From positions 102,183-166,182 of the forward strand of contig JAEKKX010000013.1 in NCBI GenBank assembly GCA_019510125.1: 64,000 bases of DNA, read 5' to 3'. Numbering within the stretch: the stretch's first letter is position 1; every line of letters begins with the position of its first letter. The notes under the pieces were generated by a model. The model saw only the letters and a program-made list of their open reading frames with translations. It did no database searches and had not been told where the DNA came from. Shown in pieces: positions 21,943-31,587 of this stretch. Source of the stretch: Lysobacterales bacterium. Its GTDB lineage: Bacteria; Pseudomonadota; Gammaproteobacteria; Xanthomonadales; Xanthomonadaceae. The translations under genes were made by a program, and so were the position numbers.

Positions 21943-22022
21943 TGTGGGAGCGACGGAAGTCGCGACGGGCAGCGGCAAGGCATTCGGCAGAGCGTCGCGA
22001 CTCCCGTCGCTCCCGCGGGACA
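21943..22022. repeat. Dispersed GGAGCGACG..GTCGCGAC palindromic element
   Basis: tgtgggagcgacggaagtcgcgac ... gtcgcgactcccgtcgctcccgcg, inverted pair between rsgA and the QEGLA gene. Confidence 0.7.
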
Positions 22023-22045
22023 GGTCGTCGATGCCGCGGAGGCGC

Positions 22046-23161
22046 TCAGTGCCGGCCATATTTCTCGTCCAGCCGCTTGTGCAGCGCCTTGCCCTGCACG
22101 CGCGCGTCGGATTTCTGCGCCAGCCGGGTGGCGAGGCGGTCGGCCGCCCCGGCGACCTCGTCGCGGAGCTTGAGGTAATTCGCGAAGCGGCCGGCGTCGA
22201 GCGCGCCGGCCTCGATCGCCGCGCGCACCGCGCAGCCGGGCTCGCTGGCGTGGCGGCAGTCGCGGAACCTGCAGGTCGCCGCCAGCGCCTCGATGTCGGC
22301 GAACCCGCCGTCGGCCAGCGTCTCCTCGCCGGTGGGCTTGAGCTCGCGCATCCCGGGCGTGTCGATCAGGCAGGCGCCCGACGGCAGCGGGATCAGCGTG
22401 CGGAACGTGGTGGTGTGGCGGCCGCGGGCGTCGCTCTCGCGCACTTCGCCGGTCTTCATCTTCTCGACGCCGAGCAGCGTGTTGGTCAGCGTCGATTTGC
22501 CCGCGCCCGACGACCCGACCAGCACCGCGGTGCGGCCCGCCGCCAGCCAGGGATCGAGCGCGGCGACGCTGGCGCGGTCCTTGGCGTTGACCGCGACCGC
22601 CGGGATGCCCTGTGCGGCCAGCTCGGCCAGCGCGGCCAGGCTGGCGTCGGCGTCGCTGCCGTCCTTGTCGGCCTTGGTCAGCACGACCACCGGGGTCGCG
22701 CCGCCGCCGCCGACCAGCAGCAGGTAGCGCTCGATCCGTCGCGGGTTGAAGTCGGCGTCGAGGCCGCAGACCACGAACACCGTGTCGATGTTCGCGGCGA
22801 TCAGTTGCTGGTGGTAGTGCTCGCCGGCGGCGGCGCGCTTGATCGCGGTGCGCCGCGGCAGCAGGGCGACGATCCGCGGCCGCGGAGTCGCCTCCTCGAT
22901 CAGCGCCCAGTCGCCGACCGCGGCCCGGTCCTGCGGCGGAAAGCGGCGACGGGCCCACTCCGGCGGCGAATCCACCGCCAGTGCATGCCCGGCCGCCTCG
23001 GCGACCTGGTAGCCGGTCCGGTGCTGTTCGATGACCCGGGCCGGCCGGGCCTGCGGATGGGCGGCGAGGACCGCGGCCCAGGCCGGATCGTCGACGCCTG
23101 CCGGGCCGGTGCCGTCGAACGGCCAGCCGATGGCGCGGAGGGCGGATGCGGCGGGGGTCAA
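22046..23161 (-). CDS. rsgA: Ribosome small subunit-dependent GTPase A
   Basis: Circularly permuted GTPase: LTKADKDG, GSSGAGKSTLTNTLLG, DTPGMREL, zinc site CRFRDCRHASEPGCAV. Confidence 0.95.
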   Translation of the reverse strand: MTPAASALRAIGWPFDGTGPAGVDDPAWAAVLAAHPQARPARVIEQHRTGYQVAEAAGHALAVDSPPEWARRRFPPQDRAAVGDWALIEEATPRPRIVALLPRRTAIKRAAAGEHYHQQLIAANIDTVFVVCGLDADFNPRRIERYLLLVGGGGATPVVVLTKADKDGSDADASLAALAELAAQGIPAVAVNAKDRASVAALDPWLAAGRTAVLVGSSGAGKSTLTNTLLGVEKMKTGEVRESDARGRHTTTFRTLIPLPSGACLIDTPGMRELKPTGEETLADGGFADIEALAATCRFRDCRHASEPGCAVRAAIEAGALDAGRFANYLKLRDEVAGAADRLATRLAQKSDARVQGKALHKRLDEKYGRH

Positions 23162-23262
23162 GCGGGGCGCGGACGGGCGTGCATGCGGCGATTCTATGCC
23201 CGGCGGGCGGAGGGCGGCGATTTCCGCTAGGCTTTGTCGACGTTTTCGCCACCGCCGACACG

Positions 23263-24540
23263 ATGTCCTCCTCCAGTCCCCGCCCCGGTCTCAAGACCCG
23301 CGAACGCCTGTCCGAAGTCCGTTACGAGATCCGCGGCGAACTCGCCCGGCGCGCCCGGGAGCTGGAAGGGCAGGGCCGGCAGCTCATCAAGCTCAACATC
23401 GGCAATCCCGGCGCCTTCGGCTTCCGTGCGCCCGAGCACCTGCAGCGCGCGATCGCCGACCGCATCGCCGCGACCGATCCCTACACCCACCAGCAGGGCC
23501 TGCCGGCCGCGCGCGAGGCGATCGCCGCCTTCCACAGGCAGCGCGGCACGCCGAACGCCTCGCCCGAGCGCGTGTTCGTCGGCAACGGCGTCAGCGAGCT
23601 GATCGACCTTTCGCTGCGCGCGCTGCTCAACCCGGGCGACGAAGTGCTGCTGCCGTCGCCGGACTACCCGCTGTGGTCGGCCGCGACCATCCTCAACGAC
23701 GGCCGCCCGGTGTACTACCGCTGCCGCCCGGACCACGGGTTCCTGCCCGATCCCGACGAGATCGCCGCGCTGGTGTCCTCGCGCACCCGCGCGATCGTGC
23801 TGATCAACCCGAACAACCCGACCGGCGCGACCTATCCGCGCGAGATCCTCGAACGCATCGTCGCCATCGCCCAGAAGCACGACCTGCTGCTGATGGCCGA
23901 CGAGATCTACGACCACATCCTCTACGACGGCGCCACGGGGTCGAAAAGCGTGTTCCAGCCGCTGGCGCCGCTGGCCGGCGACCATCCCTGCCTGTCGTTC
24001 GGCGGCCTGTCGAAGGTGCATCGCGCCTGCGGCTGGCGCGTGGGCTGGGCGGTGCTCAGCGGCGATCCGCTGCGCAGCGGCGACTTCCACCATGCGATGG
24101 ACCTGCTCGGCGCGCTGCGCCTGTGCGCCAACGTCCCGGGGCAGTTCGCGATCGATGCCGCGCTGCACGGCGTCGACACCATCAGCGCGCTGACCGCGCC
24201 CGGCGGCCGCCTGTACGAGACCCGCCGCGCGCTGATCGAATGCTGCGACGCCAGCGAGCACCTGTCGCTGGTCGCGCCCGCCGGCGCGCTGTACGGGTTC
24301 CCGGCCGTGGTCGGCGACGCCGCCCGGGGCTTCGACGACCACGCCTTCGCGCTGGAAATGCTGGAAACCGAGGACGTGCTGATCGTCCCGGGCTCCAGCT
24401 TCAACGTGCCCGATCGCAACCATTTCCGGGTCACCCTGCTGCCCGAGGCCGACACGCTGCGCGAGGTGTTCGCGCGGATCGACCGCGTGCTGTCGCGTCG
24501 CGCCGAGCAGGCCCGCGTCGCACGCGTCGCGGTGGCATGA
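23263..24540 (+). CDS. alaA: PLP-dependent aminotransferase, AlaA-like
   Basis: LIKLNIGNPGAFGFRAPEHL, INPNNPTGATYP, DEIYDHILYDG, SFGGLSKVHRACGWRVGW. Confidence 0.85.
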   Translation: MSSSSPRPGLKTRERLSEVRYEIRGELARRARELEGQGRQLIKLNIGNPGAFGFRAPEHLQRAIADRIAATDPYTHQQGLPAAREAIAAFHRQRGTPNASPERVFVGNGVSELIDLSLRALLNPGDEVLLPSPDYPLWSAATILNDGRPVYYRCRPDHGFLPDPDEIAALVSSRTRAIVLINPNNPTGATYPREILERIVAIAQKHDLLLMADEIYDHILYDGATGSKSVFQPLAPLAGDHPCLSFGGLSKVHRACGWRVGWAVLSGDPLRSGDFHHAMDLLGALRLCANVPGQFAIDAALHGVDTISALTAPGGRLYETRRALIECCDASEHLSLVAPAGALYGFPAVVGDAARGFDDHAFALEMLETEDVLIVPGSSFNVPDRNHFRVTLLPEADTLREVFARIDRVLSRRAEQARVARVAVA

Positions 24541-25241
24541 CCATGCGCGCCGCGCCGGCGCTGCTGGCGGCGGTGCTCGCGACCGCGCCATCGGGCGACG
24601 GCGGCGCCGCACCGGCCGCGCTGCGCGCGCTGGCCCTGGGCGACAGCTACACCATCGGCGAAGGCGTGGCCGCCGACGGGCGCTGGCCCGCGCGGCTCGC
24701 CGCCGATCTGCGCGAGGACGGCTTCGCGATCGACGACCCGCGCATCGTCGCCACCACCGGCTGGACCACCGACGAACTGGCGTCCGCGCTCGACGCCGCC
24801 GAACCGCTGGGCCGCGACTGGGACCTGGTCAGCCTGTTGATCGGCGTCAACGACCAGTACCGCGGCCGCCCGGTCGCGGATTACGCCCCGGCGTTCGCGA
24901 TGCTGCTCGATCGCGCGATCGGCTACGCCGGCGGCCGCGCCGACCGGGTGTTCGTGCTCGCGATCCCGGATTGGGGCGTGACCCCGTTCGCCGCCGCTTC
25001 GGGCCGCGACCCGGCGACCATCGCGCGCGAACTGGACGCCTACAACGCCGTCGCCGCGCGGATCTGCGCCGAGCGCGGCGTGGCCTTCGTGGACATCGCG
25101 CCGGTCAGCCGCGCGCGCGGCGCCGAGCCGGCGATGCTGGCCGACGACGGCCTGCACCCGTCGGCCGCGCTCTACGCCGAGTGGGCGCGGCTGGCGCGGC
25201 CGGTCGTGCGCCGGCGGCTCGCCGGCCCGCCCGCGCCGTGA
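24537..25241 (+). CDS. SGNH/GDSL hydrolase, secreted
   Basis: ALALGDSYTIGEGV (GDS block), LLIGVNDQYRG, DGLHPSAALYAEW. ATGA overlap with upstream gene. Confidence 0.85.
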   Translation: MTMRAAPALLAAVLATAPSGDGGAAPAALRALALGDSYTIGEGVAADGRWPARLAADLREDGFAIDDPRIVATTGWTTDELASALDAAEPLGRDWDLVSLLIGVNDQYRGRPVADYAPAFAMLLDRAIGYAGGRADRVFVLAIPDWGVTPFAAASGRDPATIARELDAYNAVAARICAERGVAFVDIAPVSRARGAEPAMLADDGLHPSAALYAEWARLARPVVRRRLAGPPAP

Positions 25242-25936
25242 GCGCATCGGCCGTCGCCACGCACGCCCTCGAGGCGACCGCGGCGCGCCGCATCGCGTCG
25301 GCGTTCCTGCCGGACTTCGCGCTGGGCAACCGCTACGACTACTACTACGTGCAGGGCAAGCTGCGCAGCGATCCGCTGTATCCCGGCGCGCTGGCCGCGC
25401 TGCGCGGCAGCACTGCGCCGCTGCTCGACCTCGGCTGCGGCCTCGGCCTGCTCGCGCATGCGCTGCGCGGCGACGGCCAGGCGATGGCGTACCGCGGCGT
25501 CGACACCGATGCCGCGAAGATCGCCCGCGCCACCCGCGCCGCGCGCCGCGCGTCGCTCGCCGACGCGACGTTCGAGGTGGTCGATCTCGCGCGCACGCTG
25601 CCGCAACACCGCGGCAGCGTCGCCCTGCTGGACGTGCTCCAGTATCTCGACGTCGAAGCGCAGCAGCGACTGCTCGCCGGGATGTCGGCGATGCTGACGC
25701 CGGAGGCGGCGCTCGTGATCCGCAGCCCGGTGGCCGACGACGGCGGCCGTTCGCGCACCACGCGTCTGTTCGACGGCCTCGCGCACCGCATCGGCTGGAT
25801 GGGGATGCGGCCGCAGCATTATCCGACGCTCGAGGGCCTGCGTGCCGCGCTCGAATCGCACGGCCTGTATGTCGACTGCACGCCGCTGTACGGCCGCACG
25901 CCGTTCAACAACTGGCTGATCGTCGCGCGCCGCTGA
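25238..25936 (+). CDS. Class I SAM-dependent methyltransferase
   Basis: LLDLGCGLGLLAHAL (motif I), VALLDVLQYLD. GTG start overlapping the previous stop. Confidence 0.8.
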   Translation: MSASAVATHALEATAARRIASAFLPDFALGNRYDYYYVQGKLRSDPLYPGALAALRGSTAPLLDLGCGLGLLAHALRGDGQAMAYRGVDTDAAKIARATRAARRASLADATFEVVDLARTLPQHRGSVALLDVLQYLDVEAQQRLLAGMSAMLTPEAALVIRSPVADDGGRSRTTRLFDGLAHRIGWMGMRPQHYPTLEGLRAALESHGLYVDCTPLYGRTPFNNWLIVARR

Positions 25937-25960
25937 GCGACCGATGCAAGAGGACTCGCT

Positions 25961-26126
25961 GTAGGAGCGGCGTGAGCCGCGACGCGGCGGGCGCTCCGTC
26001 GGAAGCAGGGCGTGCTTGCCGAGGGCGGACGATTCCGGGAAGGCCTCGTCGCGACTGACGTCGCTCCTACAGGAGCGGGCGTCGTGCTTGGCGCGCGGTG
26101 TGGTAGGAGCGGCGTAAGCCGCGACG
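25961..26126. repeat. Three copies of the GTAGGAGCGRCGTNAGYCGCGAC element
   Basis: Copies at about 25961-25984 (+), 26048-26070 (-), 26103-26126 (+). Confidence 0.75.
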
Positions 26127-26154
26127 AGGGCCGGTAGCGCTGTCCACGTGCCCC

Positions 26155-26952
26155 TCAGCCCGGTATCGGCAGCACCGCGCGATAGCCCAGCGCATCGAGC
26201 CGCTGCAGCAGCAGGCGCAGCGTCGCGAGGTTGCCGCCGTGCGTCGCACCCTCGTGCAGCAGCACGATCGCGCCCGGCGCGAGGCCGCGTTCGATGCGCG
26301 CCACCACCTGCGCCGGATCGCCGGCGACGCCGTCGAAGCCGCGCGCGCTCCAGGCCACGCGCGCGAGCCCGTGCGCGCGCAGCGGCGCCTGCGCGAACGG
26401 ATTGCACATGCCGACCACCGCCCGGAACCAGCGCGGCGGCGCGCCGGCGATGTCGGCGAGGATACGCTGGGTGTCGGCGACCTCGCGCCGCATCCGCGCC
26501 GGGCCCAGCGCCCAGAACCACTTCGCCGGATGGGTCGCACTGTGGTTCCCGATGTCGTGGCCGCGGCGCACGAGTTCGCGCACGAGCTCCGGACGCCGCG
26601 CCGCGCGCGCGCCGACCAGGAAGAACGTCGCCTTCGCGCCGTGCGCATCGAGCAGGTCGAGCACCGCCGGCGTTTCGTCGGAGGGGCCGTCGTCGATCGT
26701 CAGCCAGACCACGCGCGCCGATGTCGGCAGGCGGTCCAGCACCGGCCCGAACATCGCCGAGCGCGGCCACAGCGTGCCCCACCAGAAGGGCGCGTGGCTC
26801 AGCACCATCGCCGGCAGGCCGACGCTCCATCCGTATCGCCACCATGCCGCGACGACCAGCGCCTGCGACGCCAGCAGCAGCCACAGCCACGCCCACGGCC
26901 ACCGCGGTACGCGATGCGGCGCGATGGGCGGACTGGCGGGAGGCGTGGACAT
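26155..26952 (-). CDS. Polysaccharide deacetylase family protein, membrane-anchored
   Basis: VVWLTIDDGPSDETPAVLDLL, RGHDIGNHSATHP NodB motifs; N-terminal hydrophobic segments. Confidence 0.88.
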   Translation of the reverse strand: MSTPPASPPIAPHRVPRWPWAWLWLLLASQALVVAAWWRYGWSVGLPAMVLSHAPFWWGTLWPRSAMFGPVLDRLPTSARVVWLTIDDGPSDETPAVLDLLDAHGAKATFFLVGARAARRPELVRELVRRGHDIGNHSATHPAKWFWALGPARMRREVADTQRILADIAGAPPRWFRAVVGMCNPFAQAPLRAHGLARVAWSARGFDGVAGDPAQVVARIERGLAPGAIVLLHEGATHGGNLATLRLLLQRLDALGYRAVLPIPG

Positions 26953-26992
26953 CGCGGCATCATGCCACGACCCCACCGCCGCCGAGATCGCC

Positions 26993-27313
26993 ATGGCCTT
27001 CCGCAATCTTTCCGTCGTCGATGCCGACGCCCGCGCCCGCGAAGGCGCCGTGACCCTCGTCGACGTGCGTCCACCGGCCGAACGCGCCATCGCCGCCGTG
27101 TCGGCACCGTACCAGTCTTTGGAGGACGGCGGCCTGGAGCGCCTCGCCGCGCTGCCGAAGGACACGCCGCTCGCCTTCCTCTGCCACCACGGCGGCCGCA
27201 GCGCGCAGGCCGCGATGTACTTCGCCCAGCAGGGCTTCACCGACGTGTGCAATGTCGTCGGCGGGATCGATGCGTGGAGCCTGCAGGTGGATGCGGGGAT
27301 CCCGCGTTACTGA
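26993..27313 (+). CDS. Rhodanese-like domain protein
   Basis: TLVDVRPPAER, FLCHHGGRSAQAAMYFAQQGFTDVCNVVGGIDAW; active-site Cys in CHHGGRS. Confidence 0.85.
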   Translation: MAFRNLSVVDADARAREGAVTLVDVRPPAERAIAAVSAPYQSLEDGGLERLAALPKDTPLAFLCHHGGRSAQAAMYFAQQGFTDVCNVVGGIDAWSLQVDAGIPRY

Positions 27314-27563
27314 CCGGAGCGATGCGCAGGCGGGCCTTGGCCCGCCATGACGGCATCGTCGAGCGCGCCGCGGGCGGACCGAAACGGTTTCGGTCCATGT
27401 CGTTCCCACCGAAACGTCCTGCTGGCGGACCAGGACCGGCCCTGCGGATCATCCGGGAACACGTCGCTCGCTTCCACCGCCGCAAGGGTGACGGGGTGAG
27501 CGCAGCGTTTCAACGTCGATCCCTCGATCAGGCGGTGTCGAGCGCTCAGGTGTTTCTGCTCGA

Positions 27564-28019
27564 TCAGGTCGTGGATTCTCGTATCTGCACACCGCGGCGG
27601 ATGGCTTCCTCTGCAACACGACGATGCAGTTCATCGTCCTCTATTTGCAGTGTGTCATTCGTATGTTCGTTGAAGATGCGATAGAACGCGTGAGAGCGAG
27701 TACGCCTTTCGAGCTCGAGGCCGGCGTCGAGACCCGCCCGGTGGAGGTATTCCGCGTCCAGGCCGTCGAGCACCTCGGTTTCGATACCGCCGTCCGCGTC
27801 CAGTCTTGCGCGGAACTCGGATGTCGACATATCCGAAAATTCAGTCAACAGTGAGCGCACGGTCTTGAAGAAGGCTGGCGTGATGCCCTCCGCGGGAATC
27901 GGGACCCAGATCGTGGCGGCATCGTCGTGGTGGATGTGGACGACCCAGCCAGGCGCACTGCCGTTCCACACGTATTCGAACGCGTCGATCTCATTCGGCA
28001 GGCTGTTCACGGCGGTCAC
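27564..28019 (-). CDS. Hypothetical protein
   Basis: 151 aa ORF with plausible composition in a tightly packed same-strand arrangement. Confidence 0.5.
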   Translation of the reverse strand: MTAVNSLPNEIDAFEYVWNGSAPGWVVHIHHDDAATIWVPIPAEGITPAFFKTVRSLLTEFSDMSTSEFRARLDADGGIETEVLDGLDAEYLHRAGLDAGLELERRTRSHAFYRIFNEHTNDTLQIEDDELHRRVAEEAIRRGVQIRESTT

Positions 28020-28020
28020 G

Positions 28021-28461
28021 CTAGGTTCCCAACGGCGGCTGCCCCAGCGACGCCAGCAGCCGATTCACGTCCGCTTTCGCCATCGAGCGCGGCAGCCGGA
28101 CGAGGAAGCCGCCGCCGCTCAGTGCGATGTCGCCCTTGACCAGCAGGCCATCGATCTGCACGTAGGCCTTCAGGCTGTGCCGGTCGCCGTCTGCAACGTA
28201 TTCAACGAACGCCGGCGAGGTCAGCACGTTGCGACCGCGCTTGTAGACCTGCGTAGTGCCTTCTGTGCGTACGAGACGGAAGCCGTGGGCCTGCGCCCAG
28301 TCCGCGACGAGGCTGCGCACGTCGCCTTCGCGCGTGAAGGAAAGCGTATCGCACGGGCGCTTCATGCCGCGTGCGACCAGCGCCATCACGTTGACCAGGC
28401 CGATGCCGCACACGGCGCCGAATGCGCCGAACGCGAGGATCGTCGTCGCGATCGCCGACAC
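28021..28461 (-). CDS. Hypothetical protein with N-terminal hydrophobic segment
   Basis: 146 aa, MSAIATTILAFGAFGAVCGIGLVNVMALV N-terminus. Confidence 0.55.
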   Translation of the reverse strand: MSAIATTILAFGAFGAVCGIGLVNVMALVARGMKRPCDTLSFTREGDVRSLVADWAQAHGFRLVRTEGTTQVYKRGRNVLTSPAFVEYVADGDRHSLKAYVQIDGLLVKGDIALSGGGFLVRLPRSMAKADVNRLLASLGQPPLGT

Positions 28462-28468
28462 GGCGCCG

Positions 28469-29854
28469 TCAGTTCGCCAGCGCCAGATCGTCCAACATCG
28501 CGCGCAGGAAGCGCGCCGCTTCGCCGCCGGTGCAGGCGCGGTGGTCGAAGGTCAGCGACAGCGGGACGACCTTGTGCGACTCGAAGCCGCCGATCACCGG
28601 GGTGATCTGGTGGCGGGCGCGGCCGGCGGCGACGATCGCGACGCACGGCGGCACCACCACCGGCGTGGCGTAGCGACCGGCGAACATGCCGAAGTTCGAC
28701 AGCGAGATCGTGTAGCCGGTGAGTTCGCTGGCCGGCAGGCTGCGGTCGCCGACCTGCGCGCGCAGGCGGTTGACGCCTTCGCGCACGCCATGCGCGTCGA
28801 GCAGGTGCGCGTTGCGCAGCGCGGGCACGAACAGGCCGTCGTCGGTGTCCACCGCGATGCCGATGTCGACGTGCGGATGCAGGGTGCGGGTCAGGGCGTC
28901 GCCGTCGAACCAGGCGTTGAGCGCGGGCACCGCCTTCGCGGCCGCGACGATCGCACGGATCAGGCGCACGGTGACGTCGTTGCCCGGCGTCCAGGCCTGG
29001 ATGTCGGCATCGTCGCTGAGCGTGGTCGGCACCACCTTGCTGTGCGCGTCGGCCATCACCCGCGCCATGTTGCGGCGCACGCCCTTGAGCTGTTCCGGCT
29101 GGCCGCTGACCGAGACCGACGGCGGCTGGGTGCGCATCGGCTTGCCGCTGGCGGAGAGCTGGGTGCGCGCCGGTGCGGATGAGGGCGCGCCTCCACCCAT
29201 GCCCGCTGCGCGCGCATCGCCCTCTCCCCCGCGCGAGGGAGCCTGGGGGAGGGGGGCGCCGGGTTTGGCGGAGCCGTCCGCCGCCGCGCGCTTCACGTCG
29301 TCCATCGTCACCACGCCGTCGGCTCCGGTGGCGCGGACGCGGGCGAGGTCGACGCCGAGCTTGCGCGCCATCGCGCGCACCGCGGGCATCGCCTTCACGC
29401 CGCCGACCGCGATCGCGGCTTCGGCATGGACCGCGTCGGAGGTCTGCATCGCGCCGACGACCGTGCCGCTGTCCTCGCGCAGGACCTCGGTCTTCGTCGC
29501 GGCGGGCGGCGCGCTGGGGGCGGGGACCGCCGGTGCGGGTGCGGGCGCGGCGTGGCCGCCGCCGTGGTGGTGGCCGGTGTCCTGGCCCTCCGCGCGCTGC
29601 GGCATCGACGGATCGATCTCGAACTCGGCGAGCATCTTCCCGGTCACGATCACGTCGCCGGCGTTGCCGGCGAGCTTCAGCACCTTGCCAGACACCGGCG
29701 ACGGCACTTCGACCACCGCCTTCGCGGTCTCCATCGACACCAGCGGTGCGTCGAGCTTGATGACGTCGCCCGGCTTCACGAACCACTCGACGATGGTCGC
29801 GTCCGGCAGGCCTTCGCCGAGGTCGGGGAGGAAGAAGGTCTTGGTCTGGCTCAT
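28469..29854 (-). CDS. 2-oxo acid dehydrogenase E2 (dihydrolipoamide acyltransferase)
   Basis: Lipoyl domain FKP/ETAKAVVEVPSPVSGKV, E3-binding domain RAMARKLGVDLARVRATGADGVVTMDDV, catalytic SLTFDHRACTGGEAARFL. Confidence 0.93.
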   Translation of the reverse strand: MSQTKTFFLPDLGEGLPDATIVEWFVKPGDVIKLDAPLVSMETAKAVVEVPSPVSGKVLKLAGNAGDVIVTGKMLAEFEIDPSMPQRAEGQDTGHHHGGGHAAPAPAPAVPAPSAPPAATKTEVLREDSGTVVGAMQTSDAVHAEAAIAVGGVKAMPAVRAMARKLGVDLARVRATGADGVVTMDDVKRAAADGSAKPGAPLPQAPSRGGEGDARAAGMGGGAPSSAPARTQLSASGKPMRTQPPSVSVSGQPEQLKGVRRNMARVMADAHSKVVPTTLSDDADIQAWTPGNDVTVRLIRAIVAAAKAVPALNAWFDGDALTRTLHPHVDIGIAVDTDDGLFVPALRNAHLLDAHGVREGVNRLRAQVGDRSLPASELTGYTISLSNFGMFAGRYATPVVVPPCVAIVAAGRARHQITPVIGGFESHKVVPLSLTFDHRACTGGEAARFLRAMLDDLALAN

Positions 29855-30216
29855 GCAATCGTTCTCTCGGATTGTCCGTTCGGTTGAAGGTGCCCGTCGG
29901 GCACCCATCCATACTGTCCATCGCTTGTCGTGCACCACCACCAGCCGCCGAGTTCGGAATGCAGCACGACCTCGTCGCCCGTCTCCACGTCCAGTTCCCG
30001 TGCGGAGTAATCGCGCAGCGCTTCGGCGCGGCCGTCGCCCAGCGGCTTCAGCCAGTCGGCCGGCGCCCAGCCGGCGTTGCCGTCGGCGGTGGTGGTCCAG
30101 GCGAACGCGGGCCATTCGGCATCGCGCGCGCCGAGGGTCACCACCTCGCCCTCCACGAACCGGATCGGGTTCGCGTACTGGGCGCGGTAGTCGCGGACGA
30201 CGCGGGCGCGGATCAT
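29851..30216 (-). CDS. SH3-domain protein
   Basis: ARVVRDYRAQYANPIRFVEGEVVTL and ALRDYSARELDVETGDEVVLHSELGGWWWCTTSDGQYGWVPDGHL, two SH3-like units. 4-nt overlap with E2. Confidence 0.7.
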   Translation of the reverse strand: MIRARVVRDYRAQYANPIRFVEGEVVTLGARDAEWPAFAWTTTADGNAGWAPADWLKPLGDGRAEALRDYSARELDVETGDEVVLHSELGGWWWCTTSDGQYGWVPDGHLQPNGQSERTIA

Positions 30217-30593
30217 AGCCACACGTCGTTCGGCGCGGTCAGCGCGCCGCCGGCGTCGCCGGTATTGACCACGCCGCGCGGCTCGATCAGCAGCACGTGG
30301 CATTCGTCCTGCGCATGGGGGCAGTGCTCGACGCCGCGCGGGACGACGATCATCTCGCCTGCGCGCACGGTCTCGACCCGATCGCGGAACCGCATCGACA
30401 GCGTGCCGTGCAGCACGACGAAGGTCTCGTCGGTGTCCTCGTGGGCGTGCCAGACGAACTCGCCGCGCAGCTTGGCGAGCTTGAATACGATGTTCGAAGG
30501 CGCGTAGTCGTTCATTTCGGCGATCACGCGCGGCGACCAGGGCTCGGCGAAGAGCCCCAGCTTCTGCGCGAAATTGATCGCCGATGCGACCAT
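30213..30593 (-). CDS. Cupin domain-containing protein
   Basis: GEFVWHAHEDTDETFVVLHGTLSMRF....GEMIVVPRGVEHCPHA cupin motifs 1 and 2. Confidence 0.88.
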   Translation of the reverse strand: MVASAINFAQKLGLFAEPWSPRVIAEMNDYAPSNIVFKLAKLRGEFVWHAHEDTDETFVVLHGTLSMRFRDRVETVRAGEMIVVPRGVEHCPHAQDECHVLLIEPRGVVNTGDAGGALTAPNDVWL

Positions 30594-30597
30594 CGGC

Positions 30598-31587
30598 TCA
30601 ACCCGCCGCCAGCGTCCGCTTGGCCGCGGCGACGATCTTCTCGACGCTCGGCAGGTACTTCATTTCGAGGCGGAACAGCGGGATGTGGGTGTCGTAGCCG
30701 GTGACGCGCTCGACCGGGGCGAGCAGGTTGTACATCGACTCCTGCGCGAGGCGCGCGGCGATCTCGCCGCCGAAGCCCGCGGTCCTCGGCGCCTCGTGCA
30801 CGATCACGCAGCGGCCGGTCTTGCACACCGATTCGGCGATGGTGGCGAAGTCGAGCGGCTTGAGCGTGGCGACGTCGATGACCTCGGCGCTGATGCCGTC
30901 CTTCGCCAGCGCGTCGGCGGCTTCCAGGCATTCCTTGACCTGTGCGCCCCAGGTCACCAGGGTCACGTCGCTGCCGTCGCGCAGCACGTAGCACACGTCC
31001 AGCGGCAGCGCTTCGCCGTCGTCGGGCACCAGTTCCTTGTACTGGCGGTAGATGCGCTTGGGCTCCATGTAGATGACCGGATCCGGGTCGCGGATCGCGG
31101 CCAGCAGCAGGCCGTAGGCGCGCTGCGGCGAGGACGGCATCACCACGCGCAGGCCGGGCACGTTGGTGAAGATCGCCTCGTTGGCTTCGCTGTGGTGTTC
31201 CGGCGCGCGGATGCCGCCGCCCCACGGCACGCGCAGCACCATCGGGCAGGTGAGGCGGCCGCGGGTGCGATAGCGGAAGCGCGCGGCGTGGCAGATGATG
31301 TGGTCGACCATCGGGTACACGAAGCCGTCGAACTGGGCCTCGGCCACCGGGCGCATGCCCTGCGCGGCGAGGCCGACAGTGAGCCCGGCGATCGTGGTTT
31401 CGTCCAGCGGCGTGTCGAGCACGCGCTCGGGCCCGAAGATCTTCTGCAGGCCGGCGGTGGCGCGGAACACGCCGCCGTTGACGCCGACGTCCTCGCCGAG
31501 CACAAGCACACGCTCGTCGGCGCGCATCTCGTGGGCCAGCGCCTGGGTGATCGCTTCGATGAGGGTGATGGGCGTCGCCTCAGCCAT
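30598..31587 (-). CDS. 2-oxoisovalerate-type dehydrogenase E1 component, beta subunit
   Basis: RVLVLGEDVGVNGGVFRATAGLQKIFGPERVLDTPLDETTIAGL. Confidence 0.93.
   Translation of the reverse strand: MAEATPITLIEAITQALAHEMRADERVLVLGEDVGVNGGVFRATAGLQKIFGPERVLDTPLDETTIAGLTVGLAAQGMRPVAEAQFDGFVYPMVDHIICHAARFRYRTRGRLTCPMVLRVPWGGGIRAPEHHSEANEAIFTNVPGLRVVMPSSPQRAYGLLLAAIRDPDPVIYMEPKRIYRQYKELVPDDGEALPLDVCYVLRDGSDVTLVTWGAQVKECLEAADALAKDGISAEVIDVATLKPLDFATIAESVCKTGRCVIVHEAPRTAGFGGEIAARLAQESMYNLLAPVERVTGYDTHIPLFRLEMKYLPSVEKIVAAAKRTLAAG

Noticed and set aside
27314-27563. Small ORFs in the gap after the rhodanese gene
   Set aside because: Short, low-complexity, overlapping on both strands; looks like intergenic repeat remnants.
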